22,383 nt of DNA. It comes from Bacteroidota bacterium (GTDB lineage Bacteria > Bacteroidota > Bacteroidia > Chitinophagales > Chitinophagaceae). How positions within the stretch are numbered: position 1 is the first letter of the stretch; each line of letters opens with the position of its first letter. Made by a program: the position numbers and the translations under genes. Below are positions 6,339 through 14,915 of this stretch, piece by piece. The stretch spans positions 1 to 22,383 of the forward strand of contig JAEZZY010000061.1 in the NCBI GenBank assembly GCA_023418315.1, given 5' to 3'. The notes beneath the pieces are model-generated. The model saw only the letters and a list, made by a program, of their open reading frames with translations, was not told where the DNA came from and ran no database searches.

Positions 6339-9300
6339 ATGAAGAAATTCCTTTTTATTATTGTTATTAGCTTATACGTTTTTTCTTCCAATGCTCAGGT
6401 GTGGCAGCCACTGGGACCGGACAATAGAGATGAGCTTGGTTTTGATTTTTCTAATTTGCTATGGCAAAAAAACAACAACGATACTCTATATGCAGCGCTG
6501 TATCGTTCTGGGAGCTTTTGCATCAAAAAATTTAATGGCTCAAAATGGGATACAATTGGTTCATCCATAGTAACCACCTCCTATGTTGCTGCAACAATGG
6601 ACAGAACATTTACACCTTATGTTATTTTTCGCGACACAGGATTAATCTACTCGGTAAACAAATGTATAAACGGCACTTGGAGTCAAGTAGGTAATGCAGG
6701 ATTTGTTACCGGACCCCTTAGTTTTACATCCATACATATAGGTAAAGCAGACACACCTTATGTACTGACTGTAGCATCCAATTATGCAACTGTTTGGAAG
6801 TATAATGGTACGGTGTGGGACAGTGTGGGCAATAAGCAGTTTGCAAACGTAAATGGAGCACCTGCAATGGGATTTGATACAACCGGCGCTCCCTATATTG
6901 CTTTTTCAGACCCTGCCAACATAAACCGTGCTACGGTTATGAAATTTACCGGAAATACATGGACCACAATAAGTCCGTTCGGTGGACTTTCTACACTCGG
7001 TGTAAGCGGGCTTGATATTGAGATAGATTCCCTGCAAAATATCCTTTTTCTCAAATATCATGATATGGCATTGGGGGCAATGGTAAAGAAGTATGACGGA
7101 CTTTCATGGTCATCTGTAGGGAATATAGGGCAAGCAAACAGCTATGCAGATGATATGTACATAAACCAAGCCGGCGTGTCTTATTTAAGTATGCGGCGCG
7201 GAGACTCAGCCTGGGTAATGAAATATAATGGCAGCAATTGGATAACTGTTACCAACAGTATAAAAGGTGTAAGTAGCGCTCCGTCTCTTAGTCTATCGCA
7301 AGATACCCTTCCTATTTTAGGCTATTATTTGACAAACTATGGAAACAAACCTGTTGTAAGTGTTTATTCGGATTCCGGATGGGTAAAAAAAGGGACTTAT
7401 GGATTTGTGTCCCAAGGCGTTCCTAAATATTCAAATTCTAGCTCTTCTATCCTCCCCAACCATATTTTGACCACCGTAACAAGTAACAATATTCCGTATG
7501 TCATACTCAGCGATAATGCGCATAACGGAAAACTTTCACTTATGAAATACATAAACGGAAGCTGGATTTATGAAGGTACACCCGGCTTTACAGATACAAC
7601 AAGCTATCCGATACAATTGAAAAAAGGTAAAAACGATACCTTGTTTCTCATGTATGCCCAAACAGGAGTGAGTGGTTACAAAATAGCGTACTTCGACGGC
7701 AGCAATTGGGTGGACATTAATTCGGGATTGACCAACGCAACGTACCCTGCCACCACAGCTTTTGCTTTAGATACCGCAGGAATACCTTATGTCATTTATC
7801 CTGATCCCACCAATTTTAATATTGCTACTTTAAAAAAGCTGGTTTATGGTACTTGGACAGTTGCAGGAAGCGTACCCTGCACTACTGCTGTACAAATGAA
7901 AATTAATAAGCAGAATGAAGTACATGTACTTTATAATTCCACGGTAAATAATGCTACCGTTTCTAATTTGGTAAAATTATCGAGTAATAATTGGATTGCT
8001 TTAGCCCAATCCAGTTTATCTGGCACCTTTGAAATAGCTCCTGATGGTTCTGTTTACCTCTCTACCCTTGACTTGAAATCCTACACAATACAACAGGGCT
8101 CTTTTCCAAAAACGTTTTACTGGTACGAACGAAATTTACACAAATTAGGGTTGAATAGCTGGAATGGCGGCGGTAATTTTTTCACTACATACACATCTAT
8201 AATGCCACCACCCTTATCTCAGGAATCTTACTCAACTGTTATTTTCGATAGTAGTTCAAGACCCTATATGGCAATTGTAACCCAAAATTCAGCTTCTATA
8301 AAAGCATTAATAAATAACACCTTTGTACCTGTAAGTTCTGTAGCCTTGGGATGGCATCCCGCCATTAAAACAGCCAATTTCGACATGGTATTTGGTCCTA
8401 ATAATGACCTTATAGCTACTTACAGTCAAGGAACTGCGTATGCACTGAGTTTCCAACCCGGATTGCCTGCGGCAGCGCCACAGGTTGTTTCACCTGTTTA
8501 TTATTGTCAAGGAGACAGTGCCGTACCTTTGGTCGCAACAGGACAAAACTTAACATGGGGAAATTCTACTTCCTCCACTGCACCCGTACCTTCCACAGCG
8601 GTAGCAGATACGTTTACTTACTACGCCTACGCTAATAGTGGTATCTACAGTACTCCAAGTCCTATTACGGTCATTATTCATCCTAAGCCGGTTATTAATA
8701 CAAGTGCCTTTACTGCTTGTGCCGGTGATACGATTTATCTCAGCACACCCGCTGTTCAAGGAGCGACTTACCATTGGACAAGCGCACAAATCATCAACGG
8801 AACAACTGTTCTAAATTCTTTCGACAGTACAAACACTATTCCTATTATGGATTCAGGCTTTTATACCGTAACGGTTACGCCCGAAGGATGTACCTCTGAT
8901 TCTCTTTTCATCAACATACCTGATGTTCAGAATCCTTCTATAGGAATCACATCTTCCCCTTCTGCAGTACCCGTTGGACAAACTGTAACCGTAATAGCCA
9001 CCGTCAATAATGCACCTCAAGGATATGTGATTGACTGGTATGTCAACGGAGGTTTTTATTCAATTACAACCATAGATACATTCTCCTATTCTAAACAAAC
9101 AGGAACAGATTCAGTTGTTGCGGTTATTCGCCCGCCTATCAGCCAACCCTGTTATATACCGGATACAAGCAACATAATTGTGATAGATGAAGACGTAACT
9201 GATATTGAGGATATCACTCTACAATCCGGCATTTTCGCTTATCCTAACCCTTTTACACAATATATCAGGTTACAAGGTTTAAGAAAAGGAGACCGCTTGC

Positions 9301-9458
9301 AAGTCTATGATGTTATGGGCAGAAATGTTGCCATGCAGAAAATACAAAATGAAACAGTAGAATGGAATTTAGGCAATCTTAAAACCGGTCTTTACCTGCT
9401 GAAAATTACAGACGAAAAAGGACATCTTAAAGCCACTATCCCTATAAATAAAGAATAG
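6339..9458 (+). CDS. Type IX-secreted protein with beta-propeller-like repeats and Ig-like domains
   Basis: 1039 residues. Residues 1-20 are a Sec signal peptide (cleavage after SNAQ). Residues ~60-705 hold about a dozen copies of a ~50-residue unit: a hydrophobic-K-Y/F-x-G-x-x-W-x-x-hydrophobic-G strand (e.g. VWKYNGTVWDSVG, VKKYDGLSWSSVG, IAYFDGSNWVDIN) followed by D-x-x-G-x-PYV-x-Y-x-D. This looks like beta-propeller blades. Residues ~709-782 contain the common Bacteroidota Ig-like module (YYCQGDSAVPLVATGQNLTW...STAVADTFTYY). Two further Ig/PKD-like segments run to ~950. Residues ~963-1039 are a type A T9SS sorting domain: YPNPF, DVMGR, then GLYLLKI near the end. The protein should be exported through T9SS and displayed or released. 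It stands alone behind its own promoter. Its base composition looks visibly more AT-rich than the flanking operons. Ligand or adhesive role is unknown. Confidence 0.9.
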   Translation: MKKFLFIIVISLYVFSSNAQVWQPLGPDNRDELGFDFSNLLWQKNNNDTLYAALYRSGSFCIKKFNGSKWDTIGSSIVTTSYVAATMDRTFTPYVIFRDTGLIYSVNKCINGTWSQVGNAGFVTGPLSFTSIHIGKADTPYVLTVASNYATVWKYNGTVWDSVGNKQFANVNGAPAMGFDTTGAPYIAFSDPANINRATVMKFTGNTWTTISPFGGLSTLGVSGLDIEIDSLQNILFLKYHDMALGAMVKKYDGLSWSSVGNIGQANSYADDMYINQAGVSYLSMRRGDSAWVMKYNGSNWITVTNSIKGVSSAPSLSLSQDTLPILGYYLTNYGNKPVVSVYSDSGWVKKGTYGFVSQGVPKYSNSSSSILPNHILTTVTSNNIPYVILSDNAHNGKLSLMKYINGSWIYEGTPGFTDTTSYPIQLKKGKNDTLFLMYAQTGVSGYKIAYFDGSNWVDINSGLTNATYPATTAFALDTAGIPYVIYPDPTNFNIATLKKLVYGTWTVAGSVPCTTAVQMKINKQNEVHVLYNSTVNNATVSNLVKLSSNNWIALAQSSLSGTFEIAPDGSVYLSTLDLKSYTIQQGSFPKTFYWYERNLHKLGLNSWNGGGNFFTTYTSIMPPPLSQESYSTVIFDSSSRPYMAIVTQNSASIKALINNTFVPVSSVALGWHPAIKTANFDMVFGPNNDLIATYSQGTAYALSFQPGLPAAAPQVVSPVYYCQGDSAVPLVATGQNLTWGNSTSSTAPVPSTAVADTFTYYAYANSGIYSTPSPITVIIHPKPVINTSAFTACAGDTIYLSTPAVQGATYHWTSAQIINGTTVLNSFDSTNTIPIMDSGFYTVTVTPEGCTSDSLFINIPDVQNPSIGITSSPSAVPVGQTVTVIATVNNAPQGYVIDWYVNGGFYSITTIDTFSYSKQTGTDSVVAVIRPPISQPCYIPDTSNIIVIDEDVTDIEDITLQSGIFAYPNPFTQYIRLQGLRKGDRLQVYDVMGRNVAMQKIQNETVEWNLGNLKTGLYLLKITDEKGHLKATIPINKE

Positions 9459-9505
9459 AAAACAAAAGCTTTCCACCCTTCAATCGGAATTATATCCATA
9501 GCCCT

Positions 9506-9513
9506 TATCTTTA
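9506..9513 (+). promoter_or_regulatory. Weak candidate -7 element before tdk
   Basis: TATCTTTA matches TAnnTTTG at seven of eight bases and ends 6 bases before the tdk ATG. No -33 TTTG is found at the proper distance. If used, transcription would start at or next to the start codon. Confidence 0.25.
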
Positions 9514-9519
9514 CAATAT

Positions 9520-10086
9520 ATGTTCATCGAACCGAACCGGTCCTTTGCACGCAAAGGCTGGATAGAAGTAATCTGCGGCTCTATGTTTTCGGGTAAAACG
9601 GAAGAACTCATCCGCAGACTGAAACGTGCACGGATAGCAGGGCAGCATATAGCAATTTTTAAACCGGCTATAGACAAGCGTTACGATGCGCATCATATCG
9701 TTTCGCATGATGAAAACCGCTTTCGCTCCATATCGGTAGAAACCGCGCACGATATTTTATCCTTTACTTCCTCCACCGAGGTGATTGCTATAGATGAGGC
9801 GCAGTTTTTTGATGAAGGATTAACGGATGTGGCGGAGCAGTTGGCTGCAAACGGCGCCAGAGTCATCATCGCCGGTCTGGATATGGATTTTAGAGGGAAA
9901 CCGTTTGGCGCCATGCCGGCCTTGCTGGCTAAGGCGGATTTCATCACCAAGCTCCATGCGGTTTGTGCCCGCTGCGGCGATAGAGGGCATTTCTCTTACC
10001 GCTTGTCAGATACGGACACTGTCTTCTTGCTGGGAGAAAAAGAGGCGTATGAACCGCGGTGCAGAACTTGTTTTTATAATGCTTAA
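9520..10086 (+). CDS. tdk: Thymidine kinase (type II, TK1-like)
   Basis: A 188-residue cytoplasmic salvage enzyme phosphorylating thymidine to dTMP with ATP. The P-loop GSMFSGKT is at 20-27. The Walker B/catalytic segment IDEAQFF (91-97) supplies the general-base E93. The lasso/thymidine loop lies around 155-180. All four zinc cysteines are present as C149-x2-C152 and C181-x2-C184. Length is normal. It heads a run of same-strand genes with short gaps (15 bases to the next). The in-frame ATG at 9520 fits family alignments, which begin shortly before the WIEVICG strand. Confidence 0.96.
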   Translation: MFIEPNRSFARKGWIEVICGSMFSGKTEELIRRLKRARIAGQHIAIFKPAIDKRYDAHHIVSHDENRFRSISVETAHDILSFTSSTEVIAIDEAQFFDEGLTDVAEQLAANGARVIIAGLDMDFRGKPFGAMPALLAKADFITKLHAVCARCGDRGHFSYRLSDTDTVFLLGEKEAYEPRCRTCFYNA

Positions 10087-10101
10087 CAGGAAAATCTAAC
10101 C

Positions 10102-10566
10102 ATGAAAAAATCAAGAATACAAAAACTCAAAAACAAACGGGAGAACAGTGCCAACGACACCACACAACGCCAGGTCATCACCCGGCAGGATATGGATAGA
10201 ATGATCTTTGATATGGTCATGGGCGAGATCTATGAAAATTCGGATGTGAACGAACTGTTGTATGATGAAATCCTCAATAAGTATAGGGTGCAGTTGCCCG
10301 AAAAAGAAAAACAACGCCTTTGGGATGTGCTGACCAATACTACCTGGGTAAGCCCAAAAATGGGATTCGGACAGGCCGGTAAGCTGGAGCTGACCCAGCA
10401 AGGCTACCAGCTCATGTCGCAATACGGCAGTTATTCCAACTATGTGGAAGCTACGCAAAAGGCTATGCCTGCTATGCAAATCATCCAAAACCCCTCTGCG
10501 GATAATCAGAATTGTGAAAAGGAGGAGGATCAAAAAGACAAGCGTTCAGAAAAAAAGAATGAGTAG
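10102..10566 (+). CDS. Conserved hypothetical protein, no recognised domain
   Basis: A 154-residue hydrophilic protein without signal peptide or membrane segment. The N-terminus is very basic (KKSRIQKLKNKRE). The middle (about 25-115) is predicted helical by eye, with conserved-looking features IFDMVMGEIYEN, a basic-acidic helix PEKEKQRLWDVL, then TWVSPKMGFGQAGKLELTQQGYQLMSQYGSY. This last part resembles the recognition helix and wing of a winged-helix fold, but I would not press the point. The C-terminus is charged low complexity (EKEEDQKDKRSEKK). It lies 15 bases after tdk and 25 bases before the TolC-like gene, so it is probably co-transcribed with them. Confidence 0.7.
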   Translation: MKKSRIQKLKNKRENSANDTTQRQVITRQDMDRMIFDMVMGEIYENSDVNELLYDEILNKYRVQLPEKEKQRLWDVLTNTTWVSPKMGFGQAGKLELTQQGYQLMSQYGSYSNYVEATQKAMPAMQIIQNPSADNQNCEKEEDQKDKRSEKKNE

Positions 10567-10591
10567 AGATTATTCAACCTATTTTTGCCGG

Positions 10592-12043
10592 ATGAAATGG
10601 CGCATCGCTCTTCTTTTGCCCTTTTTGCTTTTTACCGGACGGGCATTTTCCCAATCCGCCGACAATAATAGGGTATGGACCTTGCAATATAGTGTGCACT
10701 ATGCGCTGGAGCACAATATCTCCATCAAGCAAAACGAGCTGAACGCAAGACTCGCAAAGCTGCAATTGCAACAAACCCGGCTTTCCCAATTGCCCAATAT
10801 CAATACCTCGGCTGCCTATGGGCGCAGCTTTGGTCGCTCGGTAGATCCTACTACCAATCAGTTTGTGAACAGCAATTATGATTTTCTCAGCATCAGCGGC
10901 AGCGCCGATGTATTATTGTTCGGATGGTTTCAAAAAAGAAATTCCATCCATGCTTCCGGCTACGCTTTAGAAGCCGCCAAAGCCGATCTTGATCAATTGA
11001 AAGATGATGTATCGCTGAATGTGGCTACCGGCTATCTGCGTGCCATACTCGCCAGAGAGCAAATAAAAATCAGCGAAAAGCAGGTGGCGCTTTCTGCTGC
11101 GCAGCTTGACCAGACGCGCCGTTTTGTAACCGCCGGCAGATTGCCCGAACTAAGCGCCCTCCAGCTGGAAGCACAGCTCGCCAACGACAGCGCCACGCTT
11201 ATTAATAATATCGCTTCCTATAACAGCACGATTCTGGACATAAAGGCATTGCTCAACCTCGATTTTGAAACGCCTTTTGCTATAGAAGAACCGGAAGTAA
11301 CCGTAGCGGATCAAGTATTCCTGGATCAGATGAGCGCTGAATATGTATATGAAGAAGCATTGAAACATTTCGGAACGATAAAAAGCAGTGAGATGAATTT
11401 GCTGGCTGCCAGAAAAAGAGCTGCCGCTGCAAAAGCTGCGCTCTATCCCCAGTTAGGACTGAATGCCCAATCGGGAACCAACTACGCCTCCACCTATTCC
11501 GAAATGAAAAGCGTAAGTTTTGGTGGTTATAAACCCAATGGAACAATTGCTATAGATTCGTTCACGGGTAGGAGCTTGCCGGTTTATCAACCTGTAATGC
11601 ACTACGAAACACAACGCATTCCTGTAGATAAACAGCTTTCCAATAATTTCCGTCAAACCATTTCCCTTGCAGTGAATATTCCCATTTTCAATGCCTGGCA
11701 GGCAAGGTATAATGTAAAACAAACGAAGATAAATGTGCTGACTCAGGAATTGAACAAAGAACAAGCACAACTGAACCTCAAGCAAAATGTTTATAAAGCC
11801 TATAACGATGCGATTAATGCCCTACAGAAATTTTATGCGGCACAGCGCGCAGTAGTCTCATCACAACAAGCATTTTCCTTTGCTCAAAAAAGATATGAAT
11901 TAGGATTGACCAATACAGTGGAATATCTTACCACGCAAAACACGCAATTCGTTTCGGAATCCAACCTGCAAAGCGCTAAATACGATCTTATCTTTAAACT
12001 CAAAGTAATTGATTACTATCTTGGAAAAGAATTAAAACTATGA
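10592..12043 (+). CDS. TolC-family outer-membrane efflux protein
   Basis: 483 residues from the ATG at 10592, chosen because it begins a signal peptide (MKWRIALLLPFLLFTGRAFSQ). Longer in-frame starts run back into the preceding gene and would bury the signal. The mature protein shows the two-fold OEP repeat: WTLQYSVHYALEHNISIKQNELN near the N-terminus, long coiled-coil helices, the mid-protein restart YVYEEALKHFGTIKSSEMNL, and the closing FAQKRYELGLTNTVEYLTTQNTQF block. Such trimers form the outer-membrane duct of tripartite efflux or type I secretion systems. No membrane-fusion protein or pump is in the window. The gene is 4 bases from the suhB-like gene, so it is probably part of the tdk-thiL operon. 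Confidence 0.92.
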   Translation: MKWRIALLLPFLLFTGRAFSQSADNNRVWTLQYSVHYALEHNISIKQNELNARLAKLQLQQTRLSQLPNINTSAAYGRSFGRSVDPTTNQFVNSNYDFLSISGSADVLLFGWFQKRNSIHASGYALEAAKADLDQLKDDVSLNVATGYLRAILAREQIKISEKQVALSAAQLDQTRRFVTAGRLPELSALQLEAQLANDSATLINNIASYNSTILDIKALLNLDFETPFAIEEPEVTVADQVFLDQMSAEYVYEEALKHFGTIKSSEMNLLAARKRAAAAKAALYPQLGLNAQSGTNYASTYSEMKSVSFGGYKPNGTIAIDSFTGRSLPVYQPVMHYETQRIPVDKQLSNNFRQTISLAVNIPIFNAWQARYNVKQTKINVLTQELNKEQAQLNLKQNVYKAYNDAINALQKFYAAQRAVVSSQQAFSFAQKRYELGLTNTVEYLTTQNTQFVSESNLQSAKYDLIFKLKVIDYYLGKELKL

Positions 12044-12047
12044 CCCC

Positions 12048-12827
12048 ATGCAGGAAGTAAAACAAACCCTCCTCCAGGCTACTAAAGAAGCCGGCGCCCT
12101 TATACAGCAGTATTTCCAGGGTACTTTTTTCATTCGGAATAAAGAAGGTATCAACAACCTTGTTACGGAAGTGGATATGCTTGCGGAAACAAAAATTGTA
12201 GAAATCATCAAACGGAAATATTCCGATCATACCATCATCAGCGAAGAAGCCGCTTCGGAAGATAATAACTCCGATTATAAATGGATTATAGACCCGATAG
12301 ACGGTACGGTGAACTTTGCGCACGGCATCCCTATATGCTGCGTCAGTATTGGCTTTAGCTATAAAGATGTCTTACAAATAGGTGCGGTGTATAATCCGAT
12401 TATGAATGAATTGTTTTTTGCGGAAAAAGGAAAGGGCGCTTTGCTGAACGGCATCCCCATCAGCGTCTCTACCAAGTCCGATTTCAGAAAAGCTTGTTTG
12501 GTAACGGGATTTCCCTATAAATGGCCGGATAATAACGAACATCCTATAAAAGTATTTGAACGCTTTGTAATGCAGGGCTTGCCTGTGCGCCGTTTAGGCT
12601 CTGCCGCCCTCGACCTTTGCTGGGTAGCTTGCGGCCGCTTCGACGGTTTTTGGGAATACAATCTGAACCCTTGGGATCTTGCAGCCGGCTACCTCATCGT
12701 AGAAGAAGCAGGCGGTAGAATCACTAATTTTGAAGGCGACAAGTATAGCGTATTCGATAAACAAACGCTTGCCACCAATGGGCTGATTCATGATGAAATG
12801 ATCGGCCTTATCAAAAACAAACATTAA
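12048..12827 (+). CDS. suhB: Inositol monophosphatase family protein (SuhB-like)
   Basis: A 259-residue Mg-dependent phosphatase. Motif 1: SEEAAS with E66 and E67, then WIIDPIDGTVNF (79-90) with metal ligands D82 and D85 and G86-T87 for phosphate. Motif 2: NPWDLAAGYLIVEEAGG with D210. These are the full ligand set of the IMPase superfamily, which removes phosphate from myo-inositol-1-phosphate and related sugars. The related CysQ (PAP phosphatase) and FBPase types are possible, but length and motif spacing fit IMPase/SuhB best. The gene starts 4 bases after the TolC stop, and its TAA overlaps the next ATG by one base (TAATG), suggesting translational coupling to thiL. Confidence 0.92.
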   Translation: MQEVKQTLLQATKEAGALIQQYFQGTFFIRNKEGINNLVTEVDMLAETKIVEIIKRKYSDHTIISEEAASEDNNSDYKWIIDPIDGTVNFAHGIPICCVSIGFSYKDVLQIGAVYNPIMNELFFAEKGKGALLNGIPISVSTKSDFRKACLVTGFPYKWPDNNEHPIKVFERFVMQGLPVRRLGSAALDLCWVACGRFDGFWEYNLNPWDLAAGYLIVEEAGGRITNFEGDKYSVFDKQTLATNGLIHDEMIGLIKNKH

Positions 12828-13861
12828 TGAGCGAACCACGAACAGAGATCAACAGCATCGGCGAATTTGGCTTGATAGAACATCTTACCCGCAACAATGA
12901 TACCGTGCAGGCCGGCACGATAGTGAGCGTAGGCGATGATGCCGCCGTCATTGATTCTTTCGGCAAACAAACCGTCATCACCACGGATATGCTTTTGGAA
13001 AACGTACATTTCGACCTGATGTACACGCCGTTGAAACATTTAGGCTATAAAGCGGTAGCGGTCAATCTATCCGACCTCTGTGCCATGAATGCTACTCCTA
13101 CGCATATTACCATGAGCATCGGTATTTCCAACCGTTTCTCCGTAGAAGCACTGGATGAATTTTATGCCGGCGTGTATGCAGCTTGCGAAGCCTATAAAGT
13201 AGATCTCATCGGTGGGGATACGTGTTCTTCTCAAAAAGGATTCGTCATCAGCGTAACCGGTATAGGCGAAGTAGCTCCCGATAAATTCGTTACCCGCTCC
13301 GGCGCACGTGTGCATGATCTTATTTGTGTTTCGGGCGATCTCGGCGCAGCCTATGTGGGATTGCAATTATTGGAACGGGAAAAACAAATTTTCCTGGAAA
13401 ACCCAAAGGTGCAGCCCGATCTTCAAAACAAATCCTATGTAGTAGGCAGAATTTTAAAACCCGAAGCAAGAACCGACATCACCGACTGGCTGGAAGAACA
13501 GCAACTCATCCCTACCTCCATGATGGATATAAGCGATGGACTGAGCTCGGAGCTGCTGCATATTTGCAAGCAAAGCAACGTAGGATGTCATATTTATGAG
13601 CAAAAAATCCCTATACACGACGAAACCAGGCAAATGGCTTATCAATTTCAGATAGACCCTACCATGTGTGCGTTGAACGGCGGTGAAGATTATGAATTGC
13701 TCTTTACCATAGCGCCATCCGACTATGAAAAAATAAAAAATTACGGACAGGTGGAGGTGATAGGCTACATTACCGAAGCGGAGAAAGGAGCCGTACTGGA
13801 AACAAAAGGCGGGAACATACACCCTATAACAGCACAGGGCTGGAACGCATTTAATCTTTAA
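12827..13861 (+). CDS. thiL: Thiamine-monophosphate kinase
   Basis: A 344-residue ATP-dependent kinase making thiamine pyrophosphate from thiamine monophosphate, the last step of the pathway. ThiL/AIRS-type features: GEFGLIEHL (12-20), VGDDAAVID (35-43) with Mg-binding D37 and D38, TTDMLLENVHF (52-62), NLSDLCAMNATP (80-91), LIGGDTCSS (127-135), then VSGDLGAAYVGL, MMDISDGLSSEL and NGGEDYELLFTI. All are in order and at normal length. No other thiamine gene is nearby. It ends the tdk operon. A perfect 12-bp AT palindrome (TAAAATATTTTA, 13859-13870) begins in its stop codon and runs into the next promoter region. Confidence 0.95.
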   Translation: MSEPRTEINSIGEFGLIEHLTRNNDTVQAGTIVSVGDDAAVIDSFGKQTVITTDMLLENVHFDLMYTPLKHLGYKAVAVNLSDLCAMNATPTHITMSIGISNRFSVEALDEFYAGVYAACEAYKVDLIGGDTCSSQKGFVISVTGIGEVAPDKFVTRSGARVHDLICVSGDLGAAYVGLQLLEREKQIFLENPKVQPDLQNKSYVVGRILKPEARTDITDWLEEQQLIPTSMMDISDGLSSELLHICKQSNVGCHIYEQKIPIHDETRQMAYQFQIDPTMCALNGGEDYELLFTIAPSDYEKIKNYGQVEVIGYITEAEKGAVLETKGGNIHPITAQGWNAFNL

Positions 13862-13866
13862 AATAT

Positions 13867-13898
13867 TTTAAGACCGTTTCATTCCTCAAATATTTTTG
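13867..13898 (+). promoter_or_regulatory. Probable promoter of the EGF-like lipoprotein gene
   Basis: TTTA (13867-13870) is followed after 20 bases by TATTTTTG (13891-13898), a full TAnnTTTG match. The start codon is 30 bases further. The -33 element overlaps the AT palindrome at the thiL stop, and the word TAAAATATT recurs at 13907-13915. Confidence 0.5.
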
Positions 13899-13928
13899 TA
13901 TTTTGGCTAAAATATTCTTTTACACTCC

Positions 13929-14447
13929 ATGAAAATTTGGAAAACTACACTCATTTCAGCATTCGCATTTTTTGGAATCAGCAGTACGGTATTATATACC
14001 TCGTGTGAGCAAGATGCCTGTCTGGATCTTAAATGCAAGAACGGCGGCTCTTGTGCCGAAGGCTTCTGCCGTTGTAAAACCGGCTATGAAGGCGCGGAAT
14101 GTGAGATCATTGCCGCAGATAAATTCTTAGGGCGCTACATCGGCCAGCGCACTTGCATGGGTTCTCCCATTTCCGATACGATAGAAATATTTTTGGATCA
14201 ATATCCCGACAAAGTAAAGATGGTGCAACACAGCAGACCGGCAGATACGCTTTCCGGCACGGTGAAAGGCTATGAAACCGACGGCTATGCCATCAACTTT
14301 TCAGAATACTCCCGTGATAACTACCGCCGATATACAACCGCAAAACTGCTTCTCGACCAAAGAAAGCTAAGCGTATATAACGAAATCACGGAGGATATCA
14401 CCATTTCTACCAATAAAGAAGTTTGTAATTTTCTTGGCTTTAGATAA
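13929..14447 (+). CDS. Lipoprotein with an EGF-like domain
   Basis: 172 residues. A hydrophobic N-terminus ends in LYTSC, giving a probable acylated C26. Immediately after it lie six cysteines (C31, C36, C42, C47, C49, C58) with the EGF pattern C-x4-C-x5-C-x4-C-x-C-x8-C and the diagnostic NGGSC...GYEGAEC. The remaining ~110 residues have no recognised family; they contain FLGRYIGQRTCMGSPISDTIEIFL and look beta-rich. EGF-like modules right behind a lipidation site occur in Bacteroidota lipoproteins, where their role is not known. The gene has its own promoter and an intrinsic terminator, so it is probably monocistronic. Confidence 0.85.
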   Translation: MKIWKTTLISAFAFFGISSTVLYTSCEQDACLDLKCKNGGSCAEGFCRCKTGYEGAECEIIAADKFLGRYIGQRTCMGSPISDTIEIFLDQYPDKVKMVQHSRPADTLSGTVKGYETDGYAINFSEYSRDNYRRYTTAKLLLDQRKLSVYNEITEDITISTNKEVCNFLGFR

Positions 14448-14471
14448 TCAGAAGACAATGTTTCGTAACGG

Positions 14472-14500
14472 ATCCCGGCTTTTTTAGGTCGGGATTTTTT
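14472..14500 (+). terminator. Intrinsic terminator after the EGF-like lipoprotein gene
   Basis: ATCCCG (14472-14477) pairs with CGGGAT (14490-14495), extendable by G-T, C-G and T-G pairs inward. A T-rich loop separates the arms and six T follow (14495-14500). It sits 24 bases after the lipoprotein stop and separates it from the ACP operon. Confidence 0.8.
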
Positions 14501-14618
14501 GGCGGGCAGAAATCTATATCGGTTATTTGCCTTGCTCATAGGAACAACCACCACATTAAAATCAGTATTGGGTTTTCGTACAAAATCAAATACTGCTAAA
14601 ATTTCTCTAACTAATTTT

Positions 14619-14626
14619 TACATTTG
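14619..14626 (+). promoter_or_regulatory. Probable -7 element of the ACP-ketosynthase operon
   Basis: TACATTTG is an exact TAnnTTTG match 19 bases before the ACP start codon and downstream of the terminator at 14472-14500. No clear -33 TTTG lies at the proper distance, so the promoter is only half supported. It also argues against the upstream in-frame ATG at 14499, which would fall before the transcript start. Confidence 0.45.
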
Positions 14627-14645
14627 CCGTTTTTATAGCATTGCA

Positions 14646-14903
14646 ATGGAAGATTTAAAACAAACCCTCAAACAGCAGATCATCGAATCGCTGAATCTTC
14701 AGGGTATGAAGCCGGAAGAAATTGACGACAACGCCCCTTTATTCGGCGAAGGACTGGGCTTGGACAGCATTGACTCGCTGGAGCTGATGGTATTGCTGGA
14801 GCGCAACTACGGCATTAAGATAGAAGATGCACGGGAAGGTCGTAAAGTATTGTCGTCCGTACAGTCTATGGCAGACTATATTCAGGAACATAAGAAAGCG
14901 TAG
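14646..14903 (+). CDS. Acyl carrier protein
   Basis: An 85-residue carrier protein. The phosphopantetheine attachment site is S41 in GLGLDSIDSLELM. It is flanked by the usual acidic four-helix-bundle sequence, PEEIDDNAPLFGEGLGLDS before and IEDAREGRKVLSSVQSMADYI after. The ATG at 14646 is chosen because it gives the normal ACP length. A longer in-frame reading from 14499 would add 49 residues of non-ACP sequence that lie over the terminator and promoter. This is not the housekeeping acpP context (no fabD or fabG neighbour). It lies 12 bases before a ketosynthase gene and should load the acyl chain for it. Confidence 0.92.
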   Translation: MEDLKQTLKQQIIESLNLQGMKPEEIDDNAPLFGEGLGLDSIDSLELMVLLERNYGIKIEDAREGRKVLSSVQSMADYIQEHKKA

Positions 14904-14915
14904 TTTTCGGGGCTT

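Noticed and set aside
10442..10591. Extended start for the TolC-like protein, adding 50 residues
   Set aside because: The added residues are very basic, lie over the 3' end of the preceding gene and would bury the signal peptide that begins at 10592.
14499..14645. Extended start for the acyl carrier protein, adding 49 residues
   Set aside because: The region overlaps the terminator T-run and contains the TACATTTG promoter element; the extra residues are not ACP-like and the ATG at 14646 gives the normal length.
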